This document shows, piece by piece, positions 1 to 5,441 of a stretch of 5,441 nucleotides of DNA. The notes under the pieces are model-generated. The model was given only the letters and a program-made list of their open reading frames with translations, had not been told where the DNA came from and ran no database searches. The stretch spans positions 1-5,441 of the forward strand of contig CALGUJ010000056.1 in the NCBI GenBank assembly GCA_937902055.1, given 5' to 3'. Every line of letters begins with the position of its first letter. The stretch's first letter is position 1. A program made the position numbers and the translations under genes. The stretch comes from an uncultured Pelolinea sp. GTDB lineage: Bacteria; Chloroflexota; Anaerolineae; Anaerolineales; Anaerolineaceae.

Positions 1-677
1 AGGTGGCCGAAATGGCCAAACTGCTGGAGAACACCTTCCGCATGATCAACATCGGTATGGTCAACGAAATGGCCATTATGTGCGACCGGCTGGGCGTGGA
101 CGTGTGGGAAGTGATTGAGGCGGCAGCCACCAAACCTTTCGGCTACATGAAGTTTCTGCCGGGCCCCGGCCTGGGCGGGCACTGCATCCCCATCGATCCG
201 TTGTACCTTTCCTGGAAATTGAAAACGGTCAACTACTCGGCGCGCTTCATCGAGCTGGCTTCCGAGATCAACACCTCCATGCCGCGTTATACCGTGACTA
301 AAGTGCAGGATTCACTCAACCGGCACAAGAAAGCCCTGAACGGCTCCAAAGTGCTGGTGATCGGCGTGGCTTACAAACCGGACATTGATGACCTACGCGA
401 AAGCCCCGCCCTGGATATCATCCACCTGCTCGGCCAGAAAGGCGCCGAAGTCAGTTACCACGACCCGTACATCGCTTCCCTGCGGCACGAGGACATCAAC
501 ATGGAAAGCGTGGCGGACCTGGAGAGCGCGGTAAAATCCGCCGATTGCGTGGTGATTGTCACCAACCATTCATCATACGATTACAAAAAGATATTGGCCG
601 ACGCGCGCCTGATCGTGGACGCGCGCAACGCGCTGGGATTGCACGGCCAGGCCAACGATAAGGTTGTGAGACTCTGA
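1..677 (+). CDS. UDP-sugar 6-dehydrogenase (WbpA/UDP-GlcNAc or UDP-Glc dehydrogenase family), C-terminal part, 5' truncated
   Basis: This is the C-terminal half of a nucleotide-sugar dehydrogenase, a cytoplasmic enzyme that oxidises C6 of a UDP-hexose to the uronic acid with two NAD+. The visible 225 codons begin in mid-gene. The GTG at position 3 is an internal valine (VAEMAKLLENT is a core helix of the family), not a start. Family members are usually about 420-440 residues, so the N-terminal NAD-binding Rossmann domain lies outside the window. Counting from that valine, residues 1-95 form the central helical domain. The catalytic motif GGHCIPIDP sits at 58-66, with the nucleophilic Cys at 61. 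The C-terminal UDP-binding domain starts near 114 (SKVLVIGVAYKP) and includes DLRESPALDI at 130-139 and YHDPY at 152-156. The FLPGPGLGGHCIPIDP form is typical of the WbpA/TviB-like UDP-HexNAc branch, but UDP-glucose or UDP-ManNAc as substrate cannot be excluded. The stop TGA overlaps the next gene's ATG by one base. Confidence 0.93.
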   Translation, partial: VAEMAKLLENTFRMINIGMVNEMAIMCDRLGVDVWEVIEAAATKPFGYMKFLPGPGLGGHCIPIDPLYLSWKLKTVNYSARFIELASEINTSMPRYTVTKVQDSLNRHKKALNGSKVLVIGVAYKPDIDDLRESPALDIIHLLGQKGAEVSYHDPYIASLRHEDINMESVADLESAVKSADCVVIVTNHSSYDYKKILADARLIVDARNALGLHGQANDKVVRL

Positions 678-1654
678 TGTCTTCGTATCTGGTCACCGGC
701 GCCGCCGGTTTTATCGGGTCCAAAGTCAGCGAGAATTTGCTGCAAGCCGGCCACCAGGTGATCGGGGTGGATAACTTCGACCCGGTCTACGACCTGCGCA
801 TGAAGGAATGGCGGCTGGACCGGTTGAGCGAATACCCGGCTTTCAACTTTTACCGCCAAAGCATTTGCGACCGAGAAACGCTGAAGGGAATCGCCGAAAA
901 CCACAAGGGGATGGCCGGGGTGATCAACCTGGCCGCCAAAGCCGGCGTGCGCGATTCCGTGCTGGATCCCTGGAGTTACTACGACACCAACCTGACCGGC
1001 ACCTTGAACCTGCTGGAGATGTGCCGTAACGAAGGCATCGGTAAATTTATCCTGGCTTCCACCTCCAGCATCTACGGCGAGAACGCGCCTTACCCCACCC
1101 CCGAGACAGCCGATTCCAGCCTGCCGCTGCAACCCTACGCCGCCAGCAAAAAAGCCGCGGAGACGCTTTGCTATAGTTACCATTACCTTTACGGACTGGA
1201 CGTGACCGTGGCGCGCTATTTCACCGTCTACGGCCCGGCCGGGCGCCCGGGAATGTCGATGTTCCGCTTTGCCAAATGGATCCTGGAAGGCCGCGAAGTG
1301 GCGGTATTCGGCGACGGCAACCAGACGCGCGGTTTTACCTACCTGGACGATATCGCCGCCGGCACCGTGCTGGCGCTCAAACCGCTGGGTTACGAGGTCA
1401 TCAACCTGGGCGGGCACGAGTCCATCAGCATCAACGACCTGATCCGCAAGTTCGAAATCGTCATCGGCAAAAAAGCCAACGTGAAATACTACCCGCAGAA
1501 CGCAGCGGATATGTCAGCCAGTTGGGCTGACACCCGCAAAGCCCATGAACTGCTGGGCTGGAAGCCCCAAACCTCCCTGGATGAAGGCATACGCAACGTG
1601 GTCGCCTGGTATCAGCAGGAATACAGTTGGGCCAGCCAGGTGAGCACGGAATGA
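677..1654 (+). CDS. NAD-dependent UDP-uronate 4-epimerase (extended SDR family)
   Basis: This is a complete 325-residue extended short-chain dehydrogenase/reductase, the usual size for sugar-nucleotide epimerases. Visible motifs are the NAD-binding glycine loop TGAAGFIG at 7-14, the acidic residue after the second strand (D32, VDNFD), NLAAKAGVR at 84-92, STSSIYG with the catalytic Ser/Thr at 128-134, and the catalytic YAASK pair Y154 and K158. The stretch YFTVYGPAGRPGMSMF (181-196) followed by FGDGNQTRGFTYLDD (211-225) closely resembles UDP-glucuronate 4-epimerases of the CapI/LspL type. Those enzymes interconvert UDP-GlcA and UDP-GalA through a 4-keto intermediate. Because the preceding gene looks like a UDP-HexNAc 6-dehydrogenase, the substrate may instead be UDP-GlcNAcA, as for TviC-like enzymes. 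The ATG at 677 overlaps the upstream stop (TGATG) with only a weak purine-rich stretch before it, so translation is probably coupled. A dehydratase or a plain GalE activity is less likely. Confidence 0.9.
   Translation: MSSYLVTGAAGFIGSKVSENLLQAGHQVIGVDNFDPVYDLRMKEWRLDRLSEYPAFNFYRQSICDRETLKGIAENHKGMAGVINLAAKAGVRDSVLDPWSYYDTNLTGTLNLLEMCRNEGIGKFILASTSSIYGENAPYPTPETADSSLPLQPYAASKKAAETLCYSYHYLYGLDVTVARYFTVYGPAGRPGMSMFRFAKWILEGREVAVFGDGNQTRGFTYLDDIAAGTVLALKPLGYEVINLGGHESISINDLIRKFEIVIGKKANVKYYPQNAADMSASWADTRKAHELLGWKPQTSLDEGIRNVVAWYQQEYSWASQVSTE
1638..1643 (+). promoter_or_regulatory. Ribosome binding site of the flippase gene
   Basis: AGGTGA lies inside the 3' end of the epimerase gene, seven bases before the ATG at 1651. 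It supports that ATG over the in-frame TTG at 1627, which lies upstream of this site and would add eight residues (GQPGEHG after the initiator) of no recognisable character. Confidence 0.6.
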
Positions 1655-3003
1655 ATTTCCTAAAAAAAACCTGGGACACGTTCAAATCCGACAAGCTGCT
1701 GCAGAAGATCATGGCCAACTCCGGCTACCTGCTGAGCAGCAACGTGCTCAGCATGGGGTTGAGTGTCATCCAAAGCATCCTGGCGGGCCGCCTGCTGGGA
1801 GTGGCCGGCTTCGGCGTGATCGGCACCATCACAGCCTTTGCTTCCACGCTCAACCGCCTGTTCTCCTTCCGCATGAATGAACTGGTGGTCAAGTATTTTG
1901 GAGAAGCGCGCGCGAATCATCAAAGCGGGCGCGCCGCCGCGGTCATCAAGGCCGCCGCTTTGGGCGAAGCCGGCAGCGCTATTCTGTCCTTCCTGATCCT
2001 GGTATTGCTCGCGCCCTTTGCTTCAACCAGGCTGGCAGACGACCCGGCCACCGCGCCGCTGTTTATCTTGTACGGCAGCATGGTGCTGCTCAACTTTGCC
2101 ACCGAGACCGCCACCGGGGTGCTGCAGGTTACCAACAAGTTCCGCAGCTATGCCGTGGTCAATTTGATCAGCAGCATGGTCAACGCCGCCATCATCGTGT
2201 GGGCTTTCTTCACCAAACGCGGCATGATGGAAATCGTGTGGGCTTACCTGATCGGTAAAGCAATTTTAGGGCTGGGAACCGCTTACCTGGGATTAAGGGA
2301 AATGAACAGCGACCTGGGAGCGGGCTGGTGGAAAGCGCCCTTCTCGGAGCTGCCTCCTTTTAAAGAATTGTTCGGTTTTGCTTTCAGCACCAACATCAGC
2401 AGCACCATCATCATGCTGGTGCGCGATAACGAAGCCCTTTGGATTGCGTATTTCCTCTCGCCGACGGCGGTGGGTTACGCCAAGACCGCGCTGGCCATCA
2501 TCAACCTGGTGCAAATCCCGATCACACCCTTCATTTCCACCACCTATCCGGAGATCAACCATGCGGTCATTAAAAAGGATTGGACGCTGCTGCGCCGCTT
2601 ATTAAAACGCGTCACGCTCATCTCCGGCGGCTGGACGCTGGCGACTTCGCTCGGGCTGATTGTGTTCGGTCCCTGGCTGCTGCTGTTCTACGGGCCCGAT
2701 TTTCAACCTGCCTACGTTCCGATGCTGATCTTCCTGGCCGGGCTGGGCTTTGCCAACATCTTTTTCTGGAACCGGCCGCTGCTGCTTTCGCTGGGACTGC
2801 CGGCCGTGCCCACGCGCATCAGCCTGTACTGCGGGATCGCCAAGGTTGCGCTGGCGTTCCTGTTGGTGCCGCGCCTCGGCTTGAATTTCGAAGCTTTCCT
2901 GCTTTCGGCTTTCTTCATCGTCTCGGTCGCATTTATCATCCTGCGCGGCCTGCGCGAGGTTCGCAAGCGTGAGATCTCGGCTTTGGAGGTCAGTCCCGCA
3001 TGA
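1651..3003 (+). CDS. Wzx-like oligosaccharide/lipid-linked glycan flippase (MOP superfamily)
   Basis: This is a 450-residue integral membrane protein of the polysaccharide flippase type (MATE/MOP superfamily, RfbX/Wzx group). Such proteins move undecaprenyl-diphosphate-linked oligosaccharides from the cytoplasmic to the outer face of the inner membrane. About 12 hydrophobic segments are visible, near residues 25-47, 50-70, 104-122, 134-155, 167-187, 192-214, 240-257, 263-290, 320-341, 355-375, 385-407 and 410-433. A short charged N-terminus precedes them and a basic tail (RGLREVRKREI) follows. The first pair, with SILAGRLLGVAGFGVIGTI at 42-60, is the signature-like N-terminal region of this family. 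Length is normal and no frameshift is seen. The start ATG overlaps the epimerase stop as ATGA and has a good Shine-Dalgarno site at 1638-1643. The substrate cannot be deduced, since flippases diverge strongly. The flanking nucleotide-sugar and glycosyltransferase genes support a role in capsule, exopolysaccharide or cell-wall glycan export. Confidence 0.9.
   Translation: MNFLKKTWDTFKSDKLLQKIMANSGYLLSSNVLSMGLSVIQSILAGRLLGVAGFGVIGTITAFASTLNRLFSFRMNELVVKYFGEARANHQSGRAAAVIKAAALGEAGSAILSFLILVLLAPFASTRLADDPATAPLFILYGSMVLLNFATETATGVLQVTNKFRSYAVVNLISSMVNAAIIVWAFFTKRGMMEIVWAYLIGKAILGLGTAYLGLREMNSDLGAGWWKAPFSELPPFKELFGFAFSTNISSTIIMLVRDNEALWIAYFLSPTAVGYAKTALAIINLVQIPITPFISTTYPEINHAVIKKDWTLLRRLLKRVTLISGGWTLATSLGLIVFGPWLLLFYGPDFQPAYVPMLIFLAGLGFANIFFWNRPLLLSLGLPAVPTRISLYCGIAKVALAFLLVPRLGLNFEAFLLSAFFIVSVAFIILRGLREVRKREISALEVSPA
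2985..2990 (+). promoter_or_regulatory. Strong ribosome binding site of the GT4 gene
   Basis: GGAGGT is a near-perfect Shine-Dalgarno sequence nine bases before the ATG at 3000. It lies within the last codons of the flippase gene. It fixes the start of the glycosyltransferase and suggests this gene is initiated efficiently despite the ATGA overlap. Confidence 0.7.
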
Positions 3004-4136
3004 AAATCGCCGCCGTCACCACTTCTCTGGTTCCTTCCAACACCGCCAACAGCATTCAGGCCATGAAAGTCTGCCATACCCTGAAGGAAATGGGCAGCGA
3101 CCTGCGCCTGTGGCTGCCGGCATACCGCCGCGGCCATTGGGAGGAGTTGGCCGACATTTACGGCTTGCGCACGCCCTTCCCGGTGGATTGGCTGCCTTTC
3201 CTGCGCGGTCTGCGCCAGTATGATTTTTGCTGGCGTTCGGTAACCCTGGCCAAAGGCTGGGGCGCGGACGTGCTTTACACCTGGTCGCTGCAGGCGGCCG
3301 TTTTCGCGCTGGCGCGCGGCGTTCCGGCGGTGATGGAATTCCACGATTTCCCGATGGGCCGGTTTGGGCCCCGGCTGTTCCAACGCTACATCTCGCACCC
3401 GACCGCCAAACTGACCTTGTGCACCACGCGCGCGCTGGCGCAGGGATTAGAGGAAAGATTCGCTTTCCGTTTCGATCCCGATCACCTGCAAATTGCCCCC
3501 AATGGCGTGGAAATGGAACGTTACCAAAACCTGCCCGCTCCCCCCGAGGCGCGCAAAATGCTTAAGTTGAGGGAAGGCTTGACGGTGGGTTATTCCGGCC
3601 ATTTCTATAACGGACGCGGCATGCACATCCTGGTGGAACTGGCGCGCGCCCTGCCGCGGGTCAACTTCCTTTGGATGGGCGGCCGGCCTGAAGATATCGC
3701 CCCCTGGCAGAACACCCTTAAAGAATCCGGCGTCGGAAACGTGACCATTGCCGGTTTCATCCCCAACAGCCGCCTGCCGATGTACCAGGCGGCCGCGGAT
3801 ATCCTGCTCATGCCCTATAGCCGGTCCATCTCCGGTTCAAGCGGCGGGGATATCGCGCGCGTGATCAATCCCATGAAAACCTTTGACTATTTAGCCAGCG
3901 GGCGCGCCATCGCCGCCAGCGACATCCCGGTCTTCCATGAAGTTTTGAACGCGCAGAACGTGTTGTTCTGCGAACCGGAAAACCCCGCCGACTGGATCGA
4001 AAAGGTCGGCAGGTTGGCCGCGGATGAGCCCCTGCGGCTGCGCCTGAGCAGGCAAGCCAAAGCGGACGCCGCCCAATACGACTGGAAATGCCGCGCGCAG
4101 ACCACGCTGGACAAACTGCAAAGAATATTAAAATAA
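3000..4136 (+). CDS. Glycosyltransferase family 4 (GT-B fold)
   Basis: This is a 378-residue cytoplasmic or membrane-associated retaining glycosyltransferase of normal GT4 length. It would transfer a sugar from a nucleotide donor to the growing lipid-linked glycan. The N-terminal acceptor domain covers about residues 1-175. It has an opening strand MKIAAVTTSL, the helix NSIQAMKVCHTLKEMG at 17-32, and the typical hinge APNGVEMERY at 166-175. The C-terminal donor-binding domain starts at about 194 (TVGYSGHFYNGRG, 195-207). It continues with FLWMGG at 223-228, VTIAGFIPNSRLPMYQAAADILLMPY at about 248-273, and NPMKTFDYLASGRAIAASDIP at 290-310. In the last motif the position usually held by the second Glu of EX7E is Asp296, and the first (288) is Val. 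The neighbouring K293 and the P-x-K-x-F-[E/D]-Y pattern match the subgroup with SPLKLFEYMA-like motifs. Donor and acceptor are unknown. The start ATG overlaps the flippase stop by ATGA and has a strong ribosome binding site. Confidence 0.92.
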   Translation: MKIAAVTTSLVPSNTANSIQAMKVCHTLKEMGSDLRLWLPAYRRGHWEELADIYGLRTPFPVDWLPFLRGLRQYDFCWRSVTLAKGWGADVLYTWSLQAAVFALARGVPAVMEFHDFPMGRFGPRLFQRYISHPTAKLTLCTTRALAQGLEERFAFRFDPDHLQIAPNGVEMERYQNLPAPPEARKMLKLREGLTVGYSGHFYNGRGMHILVELARALPRVNFLWMGGRPEDIAPWQNTLKESGVGNVTIAGFIPNSRLPMYQAAADILLMPYSRSISGSSGGDIARVINPMKTFDYLASGRAIAASDIPVFHEVLNAQNVLFCEPENPADWIEKVGRLAADEPLRLRLSRQAKADAAQYDWKCRAQTTLDKLQRILK

Positions 4137-4168
4137 CATCTGGACATCACGGAAAGCGGTATCTGAAA

Positions 4169-5441
4169 ATGAAGAAGTTACAGCGCTCATTTCTGCTCTT
4201 TTGCGGCTGCCTGGGATTGCTCAGCGGCGGGCTGGTGGCCTGGCTCAACCCCGGCCGGCAGCCCTGGGTCGGCTTTTTGTCCGCCGCGCTGCTGACCGGC
4301 GCCGGCCTGTATGCGCTCGGCTGGCTGTGGCGCAAGCTGGGCGGGAACCGCGCGCTGGGTTGGGCGATCTTTCTCACCTTCCTGCTGCGCCTGAGCCTGG
4401 GCGTCTTTCTTTTCATCGCCCTGCCCGTGCTGGGTTACGATGAAGACCCGACCAACGCCGGTTATTTATACCTGGACGCGTACCGGCGCGACAGCGACGC
4501 CTGGCAATTGGCGCAATCCGGCGCGCCGCTGGCCAGCGCATTTCAAGCGGAATTCACCACCGACCAATACGGCGGGCTGCTTTCGTTCAGCGCGCTGATC
4601 TATCGCGTCTTCAGCCCCGACGCCCACCGCCCACTGCTGATCCTGATCCTGACCTCGCTGGCCTCCGCGTTGGGTTTGCCATTCCTCTGGCAGGTGGTCA
4701 GGAAACGCTGGGGGGAGAAAGCGGCCAACCTGAGCGCCTGGCTCTACACGCTCTATCCGGAAAGCCTGGTGCTGGGCGCCTCGCAGATGCGCGAACCGCT
4801 GTTGATCGGACTCAGCGCCATTGCCGCCTGGGGCGCGGGGAAATGGAAAGACGACCGCAGGGCATCCGTGATCACCCTGGGGATTAGTTTCCTGTGCATG
4901 CTCTTTCTTTCATTCAAAGCTGCCGGAGCCATGGCGGCCGCCTTGGCGATCTGGTTTTGGCTGGAAAATATCCAACCCAACGCCGGAAAGGGCTGGCGCA
5001 TCGCCGGCTATCTGCTGCTCGCGGCGTTGATCCTGGCGGGCGTGGCCTTTAGCTGGTCATGGCTGGTGGACAGTTCCAAATACGATATCTACCTGATGGA
5101 AAGTTCTTCCGGGCGGGTGCAATGGGAAGTTGAGTTGATCGGCGAGAAATACCGCGCGCCCTTCCTGATCGGGTACGGCGCGGCCCAACCGGTGCTGCCG
5201 GCCGCCATCATGTATCCCGGCATTGCCATCAACCGCGCCATTTCCATCTTCCGTTCGCTGGGTTGGTATCTGCTGGTGCCGCTGCTGATCGCCGCTTTCC
5301 TGCTGGTTTGGAAGGAACAATCGCGGGAGAATAAGCGCTTGTTGTTGTATTTCGTTGTGGTGTCCGTGCTTTGGACACTTGTTTCCTCGGCGCGCGCCGG
5401 CGGCGACCAATGGGATAACCCGCGCTACCGTTCCATTTTCC
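4169..5441 (+). CDS. Large multi-spanning membrane protein, probable GT-C/GT39-like glycosyltransferase or polymerase, 3' truncated
   Basis: The frame opens at ATG 4169 and stays open for 424 codons to the window edge, where the gene is cut. No ATG, GTG or TTG occurs in frame between the GT4 stop and this ATG. A weak purine-rich site, GGAAAG (4151-4156), lies 12 bases upstream. Hydrophobic segments are visible near residues 7-25, 33-53, 64-86, 153-174, 185-203, 208-223, 234-262, 277-299, 362-381 and 390-407. Between the third and fourth lies a hydrophilic loop rich in acidic residues (GYDEDP at 89-94, DSD at 108-110), where GT-C enzymes carry their catalytic acidic motif. YPESL (196-200) and MREPL (207-211) flank a membrane hairpin. 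A second loop spans about 300-360, and NPRYR (417-421) recalls the RY element late in ArnT/PMT-like proteins. This supports a polyprenyl-phosphate-sugar-dependent transferase acting on the outer face, or less likely a Wzy-type polymerase. No close family member is recognised, so the function is inferred. Confidence 0.8.
   Translation, partial: MKKLQRSFLLFCGCLGLLSGGLVAWLNPGRQPWVGFLSAALLTGAGLYALGWLWRKLGGNRALGWAIFLTFLLRLSLGVFLFIALPVLGYDEDPTNAGYLYLDAYRRDSDAWQLAQSGAPLASAFQAEFTTDQYGGLLSFSALIYRVFSPDAHRPLLILILTSLASALGLPFLWQVVRKRWGEKAANLSAWLYTLYPESLVLGASQMREPLLIGLSAIAAWGAGKWKDDRRASVITLGISFLCMLFLSFKAAGAMAAALAIWFWLENIQPNAGKGWRIAGYLLLAALILAGVAFSWSWLVDSSKYDIYLMESSSGRVQWEVELIGEKYRAPFLIGYGAAQPVLPAAIMYPGIAINRAISIFRSLGWYLLVPLLIAAFLLVWKEQSRENKRLLLYFVVVSVLWTLVSSARAGGDQWDNPRYRSIF

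Noticed and set aside
1234..1251. GC-rich palindromic stretch CCCGGCCGGGCGCCCGGG
   Set aside because: It encodes the conserved GPAGRPG of the epimerase in mid-gene and has no following T-run. It is explained by codon choice rather than a terminator or binding site.
581..1417. A 278-codon open frame on the - strand across the epimerase gene
   Set aside because: It lies antisense to a well-supported epimerase with all its motifs. The translation has no recognisable domain and shows the low-complexity composition expected of a GC-rich shadow frame.
1627..1650. Earlier TTG start for the flippase
   Set aside because: The ATG at 1651 has a ribosome binding site at proper spacing and an ATGA overlap like that of the next junction. 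The extra residues are simply the epimerase tail read in another frame.
2712..3398. A 228-codon open frame on the - strand spanning the flippase-GT4 junction
   Set aside because: It is antisense to two strongly supported genes, crosses their junction and has no recognisable motif, so it is a shadow of codon bias.
4137..4168. The only intergenic gap, checked for a terminator or promoter
   Set aside because: The 32 bases contain no stable hairpin with a T-tract and no convincing -35/-10 pair. The only feature is a weak purine-rich site before the ATG at 4169.
4147..4443. Short open frames on both strands (4147-4416 on -, 4201-4443 on +) at the start of the last gene
   Set aside because: The frame from 4169 is open to the window end and encodes membrane segments, whereas these short frames give arginine- and proline-rich peptides typical of off-frame readings.

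Overview
The window is a compact stretch of five genes, all on the + strand. It is part of a surface-polysaccharide (glycan) biosynthesis cluster, cut at both ends. In order it holds the C-terminal half of a UDP-sugar 6-dehydrogenase (1-677), a complete UDP-uronate-type 4-epimerase (677-1654), a complete Wzx-like oligosaccharide flippase (1651-3003), a complete GT4-family glycosyltransferase (3000-4136), and the first 424 codons of a large multi-spanning membrane protein that runs off the right edge (4169-5441).

The first four genes are packed without gaps. The stop and start codons overlap as TGATG at 675-679, and as ATGA at 1651-1654 and 3000-3003. The fifth gene follows after 32 bases with no terminator-like hairpin. 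This is the layout of one polycistronic message with translational coupling. No promoter, terminator, RNA gene, mobile element or CRISPR array is visible, and almost every base is coding.

The genes fit one pathway. The dehydrogenase oxidises C6 of a UDP-sugar (UDP-GlcNAc or UDP-Glc type) to a UDP-uronic acid. The epimerase probably inverts C4 of that product to give the galacto form. The GT4 enzyme adds a sugar to a lipid-linked oligosaccharide on the cytoplasmic face, and the flippase moves the lipid-linked unit across the membrane. The last protein has the look of a GT-C type membrane glycosyltransferase or polymerase that would act on the outer face. Its substrate cannot be read from the sequence.

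The organism is a GC-rich bacterium. The tight operon, and the style of the GT4 and of the final membrane protein, resemble environmental Chloroflexota (Anaerolineae-type) genomes. That is an impression without a database search and should be held at low to moderate confidence. No clearly new biological system is evident. The least understood part is the last gene.
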